Positions 42,082 to 49,555 of a stretch of DNA of 64,000 nucleotides are shown one piece after another. The notes beneath the pieces are model-generated. The model did no database searches and had not been told where the DNA came from. It was given only the letters and a program-made list of their open reading frames with translations. Position numbers and translations under genes: made by a program. This stretch comes from Planctomycetota bacterium (GTDB lineage Bacteria > Planctomycetota > Phycisphaerae > Phycisphaerales > Phycisphaeraceae): contig JAJRRC010000008.1 in NCBI GenBank assembly GCA_024279865.1, forward strand, positions 1 through 64,000, written 5' to 3'. Position 1 is the first letter of the stretch. Each line of letters starts with the position of its first letter.

Positions 42082-44637
42082 GTGAACTTCCCCTTTACGA
42101 CTGTGAAAAGCTCAGGCTTGCGTTTGAAAAACGTGGGTCTGTTCTTGTTGATGATGGTTTCGGTGCTGGCGTTTTCTCCAGATACGGCAGTTGCTCAAAA
42201 CTCCGTTGCTCATCAGCAATTTGTTTTTGCGTACCGCCTGCTTCAACGCCAGGAACACAAGCTTGCCGCAGAGGCTTTTGATGAATACCTTTCTCGTTTT
42301 CCCAAAGATGAAAAGTATTCCGATGCCCTGTACTACCGGGCGTTGCTTGCTCGGACCGTGGGTCACAACCGAGAGGCATTGGGTTATCTGGGCAAAGCGC
42401 TTGCTCCCAAGCATGTGCCTGACCATGCGGTGTTGTTTCTCAAGGGACAGATTTACAGTGATCTGTCAATGCATGACCGAGCGGTGCAGACGCTGGAAAT
42501 GATTGACTTGCAGACGCTGGATTCAGATACGCGAGCTTCGATTTATTATCTGCGGGGCAAATCGTATCGTGGGTTGAAGAACTTGCCTGCCGCGGTGACC
42601 CAGCTCAAGGAAGTCATCAAAATTGATTCGAGTTTGCGTCCGCGGGCGATGCTGGACATGGCCCGGATTCAAGTGCTGCTCAAACTTCCAGCCGATGCGT
42701 TGGAAACGCTCAAGGATTGTTTGAAACTCAACAACCCTGTGGTTTCTGCCGAGGCTGCGAGGCTTGCGGGCGATTTGGCGTTTCAGATGAAAATGTATCC
42801 TGCTGCGTTGGGGTATTACCAGACCATTTTAACGCAGTACACCGCCTCGCCCCATTTAAGCTCTGCGATTGTTGGCTCGCTCTGGTCCCAGTTTGAACAA
42901 AAGCAGTACAGCCAGGTCCTGGCGACTTTTGAGCAATACAAAAAAAATCTGGATGCAGCCAGCCGCGTGACCGGTTGGTATTTAGCGGGTGCCAGTCAAC
43001 AGGAAATGGGTCGTCACGATCAAGCGGTGGCACTGTTTGGCGCTATTTTGGCAGCGGCCTCTGGCTCGGACATTGAAGACAAGGTGTTGTATCGTTTTGC
43101 AGCGAGTCAGTTTGAAACCGCTCAATTCAGTGGCATGAACCGAACGATTGCCAAGTTGCGTCGGGCCTTTCCCGATTCACCCCGTTTGGCTGATGCAGGT
43201 TTTCTCATGGCCTCGGCTGCTTTGAAGCAGGGCGACACCGCCACCGCCGCTGCTCGGTTTACAGCGATGGTCGATACCGGTCAGCGTCATCCGTATTACA
43301 CCCAGTCCTTGCTCCAGCGTGGCCGTCTGTATGAAACCACCGGCAAGTTCGAGCCTGCCGTCGCAGACTATCAAGCCTATGTCGCAGCCTATCCCACTGC
43401 TGAAAATCAGGTCAAACTCGCCGCCAGTACCGTTTGGCAGGCAATTTTGCGATTGGTGGATTTGAATTATCAGTTACGCCATTTCGAGGCTGCCGACCAA
43501 GTAGCCGCCAAGTTGTTGGCTGTGGACAAGCTCGATCCATTGCTCGAAGCAGAGGGCTTGTACCGTCGTGCGTTGGCTCAAATTCGTCTCAAGCAATTTG
43601 AAGTCGCCTCCGCGTCCTTGACCACCTTGCTGACCAAGCACCCAGAGAACCATTATCGTGCCGATGCGACGTATTATCGTGGTCTGCTGGGTTTGTCTCT
43701 GAAGAAGTCTGCCGAGGCGTTGGCTGATTTTCAGGCTGCCGCCAGCTCAGATAAGTTGGCTGAGCCTTTGAAAATCAACGCCCTGCGTTTGGCTGCGATG
43801 TTGTTACGCAAAAACGAGCAGACGGAATTGGCTTTTGAAACCTTGGCCCGTCTGGAAAAATTAGTGGCCCGCACCGGTCTTGGCGCTGAAGAGTTAATTT
43901 GGGTGGGGGGATATTATATTGACAAAGCCAAGCCTGATGACGCATTGGGTTATTTAATGCCTGTGCTTGAAGCGAAGGTGGATTCGAGTCGTTATCAGTT
44001 ATCCGAAGCGATGATGCTTGCCGCGGGTGCTTTGCGGACCAAAGGCCAGCTTGACCGGGCGATTGACGCGTTTAGCGAAGTGGTTTCGATGAGTCAGGGG
44101 CATGGTTATCAAGCTCGGTTAGAGCTTGCGAAAACTTTGGCGGTGGCAAAGCGTTTTGATGAAGCGGTTGATGAATACGAAGGCCTCATTGCTGCTGAGC
44201 AGACCAAGGTCGCTGCGAGAGCTTTGTTTGAGCTGGGTCAGTTGCATCGTTTGCTGGTTCAGAATTCTTTGCGAGAAAGTGATGCGATTGCTGCCCAGCA
44301 GCAGCGTGACGCTGCGGTGAAATCGTTTAAGCGTTTGGTGTTGTTGTTTTCTTTCCCCGAAATTTCGCCGTTGCCTCAGTTAAGTCAAATTGAGATTGCG
44401 GAGTTGGCCTCTGAAAGTGACACGCCTGAGGATGCCCGGGGGGTTTTTGCGGAATTGATTGAGCAGTATCCGGACACGCCTTATGCGACTTATGCGACGG
44501 CTGTGGTGGCGATGATGGACAGTCGCAAGATCGTGGCGACGGGCTTGCTTAAAAAAGTTCGTGATGCCAAAGAGATCGATCCCCAGTTGGCTCAGCGGGT
44601 CGCCAATCACCTTAAGGTGCTGGGAGGTGGCCGATGA
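42082..44637 (+). CDS. Secreted TPR protein (operon B)
   Basis: 851 residues from GTG 42082, 4 bases after the exbD stop; GTG 42103 would also give a good signal peptide, while the open frame reaching back to 41947 lies over exbD. The signal peptide is about LRLKNVGLFLLMMVSVLAFS, cut near AVAQ. The rest is an almost continuous array of TPR units (YALRLLQRQEHKLAAEAFDEYLSRFP-like, ALYYRALLARTVGHNREALGYLGKAL, AVTQLKEVIKIDSSLRPRAMLDMARI and so on to residue 830). It is the counterpart of the protein ending at 17691. The last 4 bases overlap the VWA gene. Confidence 0.88.
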   Translation: MNFPFTTVKSSGLRLKNVGLFLLMMVSVLAFSPDTAVAQNSVAHQQFVFAYRLLQRQEHKLAAEAFDEYLSRFPKDEKYSDALYYRALLARTVGHNREALGYLGKALAPKHVPDHAVLFLKGQIYSDLSMHDRAVQTLEMIDLQTLDSDTRASIYYLRGKSYRGLKNLPAAVTQLKEVIKIDSSLRPRAMLDMARIQVLLKLPADALETLKDCLKLNNPVVSAEAARLAGDLAFQMKMYPAALGYYQTILTQYTASPHLSSAIVGSLWSQFEQKQYSQVLATFEQYKKNLDAASRVTGWYLAGASQQEMGRHDQAVALFGAILAAASGSDIEDKVLYRFAASQFETAQFSGMNRTIAKLRRAFPDSPRLADAGFLMASAALKQGDTATAAARFTAMVDTGQRHPYYTQSLLQRGRLYETTGKFEPAVADYQAYVAAYPTAENQVKLAASTVWQAILRLVDLNYQLRHFEAADQVAAKLLAVDKLDPLLEAEGLYRRALAQIRLKQFEVASASLTTLLTKHPENHYRADATYYRGLLGLSLKKSAEALADFQAAASSDKLAEPLKINALRLAAMLLRKNEQTELAFETLARLEKLVARTGLGAEELIWVGGYYIDKAKPDDALGYLMPVLEAKVDSSRYQLSEAMMLAAGALRTKGQLDRAIDAFSEVVSMSQGHGYQARLELAKTLAVAKRFDEAVDEYEGLIAAEQTKVAARALFELGQLHRLLVQNSLRESDAIAAQQQRDAAVKSFKRLVLLFSFPEISPLPQLSQIEIAELASESDTPEDARGVFAELIEQYPDTPYATYATAVVAMMDSRKIVATGLLKKVRDAKEIDPQLAQRVANHLKVLGGGR

Positions 44638-46427
44638 GTCAGGCACGAGCATTTTCCATGGCAAACCACGCCCGTTTGCTTTTTACTGTCGCGGCAGCGT
44701 TGAGTTTGATGGTTCATTTGGGTTTGGCTTGGCAGTATGCAGACGAATCATTTATTTGGATGGACCCCAACAAGCTTGGCCAGGAGCAGGAATTGTTTTT
44801 GGTCAACCGTGCGCCTCAACAGGACATGGTGGTGGATGAGCCTTTGGATGCGACGGATATTTCTTCAGAGGATGCCGGGGCTGACAAGCCCACAGACATG
44901 GCTCTGTTGAGTCTCGCGTTGTTGGATGACACGCCGCCGAAGGCTCCAACCCAGCAAACCCCAGGCGAACCAGAACTTCGCCAGATGGTCGATAGCCGCG
45001 CGGTTGAAGATTTGAGTTTGATGCCAGCAGGCTTGCCTGAGGTGAATTTGCCTCAATCTGTTCAGCGTGCCATGGCAGTGCAATTGCCGTTGGAAGTGAA
45101 GTTTAATACGTTGCCTGTGGGCGGCGGTACGGGTGACGGTGATGGCCGAAACAGTCTTGCAGTGGCATCAGGCAACGCACGGGGGATTCTGCTTGGCAGT
45201 GGCCTCGTCAGCGGTTGGGCTCCCAAGCCCCGCGCGTTAAAGCCCCCCGAATTTGCTGAACGCAGATTGGTGACGGTGGACAAGGTAACCCTTGATGTGC
45301 CTTTGGAAATGCCCGCGGTTGATTTTACCGAATTGGCCATGAGCGGAGCGACCAAGGTTAACATCCCTGAGAAACTCGATCACGATTTTGATTACCACAT
45401 CACACGTTATTTGCCCACGGCCAATCAGAACGCCGGTTGGTTTACGCGTGGCACTGCGGGAGTCGATGACCGGGGTTATTTTCAGGTGGACATTGTGCCT
45501 CGCAAGTCGCTCAAGCGTTTGCCGACGATGCCCAAGGATGTTGTGATTCTGATCGATACTTCAGGCAGTGTGCCTCAAACATGGGTCGACCAAGTGGTCC
45601 GAGGGGTGCGCGACAGTCTGAGTACCCTGGGCAAGGATGACCGATTTAACATCGTCTTTTTCAATGAAAACCCAGTCTTCTTTAGTTCCAGCCAGATTCA
45701 ACCTGCCACCGAAGAAAACCTTGCCAAAGCAAGGTTGTTCTTGAAAGATCGAAAGTCCAAAGGCTACACCGATGTGAACCATGCGCTGACCCGTTTGTTG
45801 GTGAGAGACCTGGAAGTCGCCCGTGTGTACAACATGATCATGATCTCCGACGGCCGCCCGACGCGTGGCGTGATGGATACCCGTGAATTGATCAACCTCA
45901 TCACCCGCGACAATGACCTTGTCGCCAGTATCTACTGTGTGGGTGTGTCAGGCAGACAGAATCGATCCTTGCTCGAATTCCTGGCTTACCGCAACAAAGG
46001 CTTTTGCGTCTTTGCAGAAAATGAAGTCGGCGTCGCACAAGTCATCCGCGACCTGATGAGTCGATTGCGATACCCCATCATGAAAGATGTGCGGATGAGT
46101 CTGCTTGGGATTGATCCTGAAGATGTGTACCCCCGTGAGCTTGCGAATCTGTACCAGGGTGAACGCTTTGTGGTCTATGGCCGCTTTGATCGCAATCACA
46201 AATTCACCATGCGCCTCGTAGGCCACAACGGCCGTCGCGTGTTGGACCTGACGTTTAGCAAGAAGATCTCCGATGCTACCCCCGCAGATAAAAAGATGGC
46301 CTACGATTGGGCTTTTTGGAAACTGCACCACTTGTACAGTGAAATGTTCCGACGCGGCCACACCGATCAGGTCAAAGCGCAAATCGAAGCTCTGAGAAAG
46401 CAATACAAACTCAAAACCCTGTATTGA
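44634..46427 (+). CDS. TonB-like membrane-anchored VWA protein (operon B)
   Basis: 597 residues. A short cytoplasmic N-terminus is followed by one membrane helix (about residues 14-34, LLFTVAAALSLMVHLGLAW) with SLMVH (S24-H28), again the TonB SxxxH motif. A long periplasmic linker with Pro- and Gly-rich stretches (VGGGTGDGDG) leads to a VWA domain from about residue 300, MIDAS DTSGS (308-312), later GYTDVNHAL and MISDGRP. About 130 further residues follow (PRELANLYQGERFVVYGRF). Same design as the VWA protein of operon A, placed last here instead of first. I infer an energy transducer driven by ExbBD; the envelope target is unknown. Confidence 0.88.
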   Translation: MSQARAFSMANHARLLFTVAAALSLMVHLGLAWQYADESFIWMDPNKLGQEQELFLVNRAPQQDMVVDEPLDATDISSEDAGADKPTDMALLSLALLDDTPPKAPTQQTPGEPELRQMVDSRAVEDLSLMPAGLPEVNLPQSVQRAMAVQLPLEVKFNTLPVGGGTGDGDGRNSLAVASGNARGILLGSGLVSGWAPKPRALKPPEFAERRLVTVDKVTLDVPLEMPAVDFTELAMSGATKVNIPEKLDHDFDYHITRYLPTANQNAGWFTRGTAGVDDRGYFQVDIVPRKSLKRLPTMPKDVVILIDTSGSVPQTWVDQVVRGVRDSLSTLGKDDRFNIVFFNENPVFFSSSQIQPATEENLAKARLFLKDRKSKGYTDVNHALTRLLVRDLEVARVYNMIMISDGRPTRGVMDTRELINLITRDNDLVASIYCVGVSGRQNRSLLEFLAYRNKGFCVFAENEVGVAQVIRDLMSRLRYPIMKDVRMSLLGIDPEDVYPRELANLYQGERFVVYGRFDRNHKFTMRLVGHNGRRVLDLTFSKKISDATPADKKMAYDWAFWKLHHLYSEMFRRGHTDQVKAQIEALRKQYKLKTLY

Positions 46428-46505
46428 TTTTCCGCTCTTAATGGACCGTTTCTCGCTCAATGCAGAGAGCTTGTTAAAATGCCTGCTTCACAAAAGGATC
46501 TCGTT

Positions 46506-46793
46506 ATGTCTCATGTCAATTCTCCCGAAGTCGGCCAGCACGTGGTGGTGACCCAGCAAATTCCCCAGTTGAAAAACACATGGACCACCACCGTGACCGG
46601 CGAGGTGATTGGCTTAGAGCAACAAAAAACAGGTTCCTGGTTTGTCGATTCTAAAGCTGGCAAGCTTTGGCTTGACCGTCTGACTTTGAAAAAAGACGAT
46701 GGCGAAATTGTGACGTTGAATCTGGATCAGTTTTCTCACATTGAAATTTTGCCTGTGGAAGCTTCAGACCAAGAAGCTGATTCAGAAGTCTAG
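46506..46793 (+). CDS. Small conserved-looking protein, unknown
   Basis: 95 residues from ATG 46506, which has AAAGGA 9 bases upstream; the ATG at 46479 adds 9 residues without a site. The product is soluble and beta-rich (VGQHVVVTQQIPQLKNTWTT, TGEVIGLEQQKTGSWFVDSK, LWLDRLTLKKDDGEIVTLNLDQFSHIEIL) and ends acidic. The shape suggests a small SH3-like or KOW-like barrel, but I do not recognise a family. The rhodanese gene follows within 30 bases. Confidence 0.7.
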   Translation: MSHVNSPEVGQHVVVTQQIPQLKNTWTTTVTGEVIGLEQQKTGSWFVDSKAGKLWLDRLTLKKDDGEIVTLNLDQFSHIEILPVEASDQEADSEV

Positions 46794-46822
46794 ATCGTAC
46801 GGGCCTTGCAAGGGTTTTGTTT

Positions 46823-47209
46823 ATGACATCGTCTCCCGCGCTTGATGAATACGGATTGCCGCCGGGTTGCCGTTTGCATGAAGATTGGGAAGTGAGTCCC
46901 AGACAAGTGCAGGTTATGCGTCAGGCCAAAGAAGATTTTGTGCTCATTGATTGCCGCTTGCCTTGGGAATATGAACGGGTTCATATTGAGGGGGCTGCCT
47001 TACACGTGCTGCAACAGATTCAAGATGAACTCGACGAAATCGTTGAAGATTACACAGGCCAAAAAGTGGTGGTCTACTGCCATCATGGCCAGCGAAGTTT
47101 TCAAATGACCGCTTTTTTAAGACAAGCCGGCCTGACCGATACCTGGTCCATGGCAGGGGGCATTGACTTGTGGGCATTGGACATTGAGCCGACAATGCAA
47201 CGTTATTAA
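46823..47209 (+). CDS. Rhodanese-like sulfurtransferase domain protein
   Basis: 128 residues from ATG 46823, a single rhodanese domain. DFVLIDCRLPWEYERVHIEGA is the N-terminal signature and VVVYCHHGQRSFQMTAFLRQAG holds the active-site loop CHHGQR with its Cys. It ends SMAGGIDLWA as usual. Single-domain rhodaneses carry persulfide sulfur; the acceptor is unknown. A link with MoaD is possible but the genes are 10 kb apart. Confidence 0.9.
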   Translation: MTSSPALDEYGLPPGCRLHEDWEVSPRQVQVMRQAKEDFVLIDCRLPWEYERVHIEGAALHVLQQIQDELDEIVEDYTGQKVVVYCHHGQRSFQMTAFLRQAGLTDTWSMAGGIDLWALDIEPTMQRY

Positions 47210-47239
47210 CCAACCTTCGATCAACGGATAGAAACAACC

Positions 47240-48253
47240 ATGATTCAATGGCAAGAGCTTTACGCAGACTTTTTTCAGAACCAACGTTGTCTCATCACCG
47301 GGGGGGCCGGCTTTATCGGGTCGCACCTCGCTGAAGCGCTCCTGACGCTCGGCGCGCAGGTTGTGGTTCTAGACGATTTGTCGGGCGGCGAAAAAGGTAA
47401 TCTCCAATTCTATTTTAATGACCCAGGTCGTTACCCAGGTACCCTGGAGTTTGTTGAAAGCTCCATCTTGGAGATCCCCACACTGGAGGGGGCTGTGAAG
47501 GATTGCCGTTTTGTGTTCCATCAAGCAGCCATCCCCTCAGTCCCCCGAAGCATCGAACATCCCCGACTTTTCCACGACGTGAACGTCACAGGCACACTCA
47601 ATGTCCTCGAAGCAGCCCGTCAAAATGGCGTGCAACGGATTACCTTTGCCGCCAGCTCCAGCGCCTATGGCGATTCGCCGACACTGCCCAAAGTCGAGTC
47701 GATGCCCCCGCGTTGTAAAAGCCCTTACGCTGCCAACAAACTCGCAGGCGAACAAATGCTCCGCGCCTATGCAGACAGCTATGACATTGATGCAGCTTCA
47801 CTGCGTTACTTCAATATCTTCGGCCCACGCCAAAACGCCAACAGCGTTTACTCCGGCGTGATCGCTATCTTATGTACCCGACTTATCGGTGGACTGCCTG
47901 TGACCGTGCATGGCGAAGAATTTAGCCGCGACTTTACCTATGTCGCCAATGCCGTGCATGCTAACCTGCTCGCTGCCCGCAATGAAACCCCCCTCAACGG
48001 CGAAGTGATTAACGTGGCCTGTGGCATTCGGGTCACCATCTTGGAATTGGCCCAGACCATTGCGTCACTCTTGGGACGCGAGGACCTTGAGCCCGCCGTG
48101 GGGCCCGCAAGAGCAGGCGATGTGAAAGATTCATTGGCAGATTTGAACTTGGCCAAAGAACTGCTTGGCTATGAACCCATTGTGGGTTTTGAGCAAGGCC
48201 TTAAGGCCACCCTCGACTGGTATCAAACAGTCCTCAAAACCCAAAACGCTTAA
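47240..48253 (+). CDS. NAD-dependent epimerase, UDP-GlcNAc/GalNAc 4-epimerase type
   Basis: 337 residues, extended SDR. CLITGGAGFIGSHLAEAL binds NAD; the catalytic set is S in AASSSAYGD and YxxxK in SPYAANK. LRYFNIFGPRQN, EEFSRDFTYVANAVHANLLAA and the tail match WbpP-type epimerases more than plain GalE. Together with the UDP-HexNAc dehydrogenase at 24036 it could supply GalNAc(A)-type sugars for surface polysaccharide (inference). The start at ATG 47240 lacks a clear ribosome-binding site. Confidence 0.88.
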   Translation: MIQWQELYADFFQNQRCLITGGAGFIGSHLAEALLTLGAQVVVLDDLSGGEKGNLQFYFNDPGRYPGTLEFVESSILEIPTLEGAVKDCRFVFHQAAIPSVPRSIEHPRLFHDVNVTGTLNVLEAARQNGVQRITFAASSSAYGDSPTLPKVESMPPRCKSPYAANKLAGEQMLRAYADSYDIDAASLRYFNIFGPRQNANSVYSGVIAILCTRLIGGLPVTVHGEEFSRDFTYVANAVHANLLAARNETPLNGEVINVACGIRVTILELAQTIASLLGREDLEPAVGPARAGDVKDSLADLNLAKELLGYEPIVGFEQGLKATLDWYQTVLKTQNA

Positions 48254-48296
48254 AGCGTCTAAAAAAAATTCCAACGCTTCGATTTCTGCGATGAAA

Positions 48297-48325
48297 TAGC
48301 CGCAATCTAGACAGATTGCGCGTCT
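48297..48325 (+). repeat. R6 hairpin repeat
   Basis: TAGCC, stem GCAATCT (48302-48308) with AGATTGC (48313-48319), AGAC loop, then GCGTCTG. Flanks are identical to the 20945 copy while both stem arms differ together. Confidence 0.7.
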
Positions 48326-48354
48326 GCATAGAACATTGGGTGTCCTTGTTGGCA

Positions 48355-48401
48355 CCCCGGCCCCCGGCCCCCGGTTCTCCCCGGTTTCCCCCGGTTTCCC
48401 C
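48355..48401 (-). repeat. R1 tandem C-runs, G-quadruplex motif on the minus strand
   Basis: C4, C5, C5, C4, C5 and C4 are separated by GG, GG, GGTTCT, GGTTT and GGTTT. The minus strand thus has six short G-tracts with loops of 2-6 bases. Confidence 0.75.
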
Positions 48402-48644
48402 GGCTTCAATCTCCGTTCCTTCCCCATTTCAAACCAGCGATTTCCTTTTTCTAATGCGGCTCTTGACTCGCAAACAGCCTTACATCACAGCCGGCCTGTT
48501 AAGATGGGCAGTCTGTAGCGGTTGTCTGTTCTGTAATGTTTGTATTTTCTATAACACTCATGCCTTTTGCTACGTCTATCAGGGGTGTTCCGGTTATAAC
48601 ATTCATAGGGAGTGCAATCCCTGTGGATGGACAAGGAGCAAACC

Positions 48645-49190
48645 ATGAAACGTATTCCTATTGCAATCGTAGCCTTTGTGATGGCCCTCTTGGCCTCGCT
48701 GTGCTTTGCGAGTCCCATTGATATGCACCGGGCCAGCAGCGGTGCAGACCGCCCCTTTACGGTGTTGAAAGACAACCTGCCCACGGAATGGCGATTGTTT
48801 CTTTACCACGATCTAACCTTGACTGAATCGACGGTGGATCGAGAGTGGCAATTTCCTGAACGGGCGTTGAACAATATGATTTTCGCCAATGATATGAGTC
48901 ACGTGCTTCAGTTGGGCTCACGCCGTCGATTGGTTCAAGGACAACGCACGGGCATCTACATCATTTATGACATGCTGGCTTGGCAATTGGTTCCCCATTT
49001 GTTGTATCTCGATGAGATTGAGGCAACGGGGATTCCCGTGGAATTTCGTGACCCACGTGATGCGCTGCGGCCGGTGATCGCAGGGTTTCCTGATATTGAG
49101 CCGATCCCAGAACCAGCCACGGGTCTGTTGCTGATTATGGGCTGTCTGTTTATTGCCTCACGCGCAAGGCGGCAGCGTCAACGCTGCTAA
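48645..49190 (+). CDS. PEP-CTERM sorting-domain protein
   Basis: 181 residues from ATG 48645 (AAGGAG at 48633-48638). N-terminal signal peptide (RIPIAIVAFVMALLASLCFAS). C-terminal PEP-CTERM: IPEPATGLLLIMGCLFIASRARRQ, that is, PEP motif, membrane helix and Arg-rich tail, recognised and cut by exosortase and usually linked to exopolysaccharide or biofilm. The middle (residues 25-150) is not a family I recognise. No exosortase gene is in the window. Confidence 0.88.
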   Translation: MKRIPIAIVAFVMALLASLCFASPIDMHRASSGADRPFTVLKDNLPTEWRLFLYHDLTLTESTVDREWQFPERALNNMIFANDMSHVLQLGSRRRLVQGQRTGIYIIYDMLAWQLVPHLLYLDEIEATGIPVEFRDPRDALRPVIAGFPDIEPIPEPATGLLLIMGCLFIASRARRQRQRC

Positions 49191-49555
49191 AAAACATCGA
49201 AGTCTTGAGGCATGACCCCGTTTCATGGCTGTCAACGCACTTTTATGTTTGGCCAGAGACTTATCAGAGATTAAAGAGAAGGCTTGTAAAGGTTTTTCGA
49301 ATGCTTCGATTCGAGGCTTGCAAGAGACCAATCTTCCGGGGGGGTGAGGGTGTCCCAAAAGCCAAGGCATACCCAAGACCAACTTCCGGGGGGGATTCCC
49401 AAAAGCCAAGGTATACCCAAGGACCAACTTCCGGGGGGGATTCCCAAAAGCCAAGGTATACCCAAGACCAACTTCCGGGGGGGGGAGTCGACAATTTACC
49501 TAAATTTCGCTACCATCTGCCCACTTTAACTGTGTAGAACGGCGGCGACCCCAAT
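49191..49555. other. Gap before carB with tandem array
   Basis: No gene supported. Minus-strand frames here only read through the tandem R1 array (49336-49486). About 70 bases separate the array from the carB start; no promoter was chosen. Confidence 0.5.
49336..49486 (+). repeat. R1-based tandem array, unit about 45 bp
   Basis: Four CTTCCGGGGGGG cores at regular spacing, joined by ATTCCCAAAAGCCAAGG plus TATACCCAAGACCAA. Two units are almost identical, the first is divergent (TGAGGGTGTCCC...GGCATACCC) and the last G-run ends the array. The period is 45-46 bp. Confidence 0.85.

Larger units (their letters stand above)
48254..48644. other. Intergenic region with R6 hairpin and R1 block
   Basis: No gene recognised. 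R6 (48297-48325) and R1 (48355-48401) are listed separately. The last 200 bases, upstream of the PEP-CTERM gene, are repeat-free and AT-richer. TAAAGCG/CGCTTTA-like pairing at 48247-48259 has no T-run on the plus strand. Confidence 0.5.

Noticed and set aside
49336-49486. CRISPR array
   Set aside because: Whole units repeat with no variable spacers, and no cas gene is present.
49264-49494. Minus-strand frame coding repeated YLGFWESPPEVG peptides
   Set aside because: It is only the translation of the 45-bp tandem array; no start signal or flanking domain.
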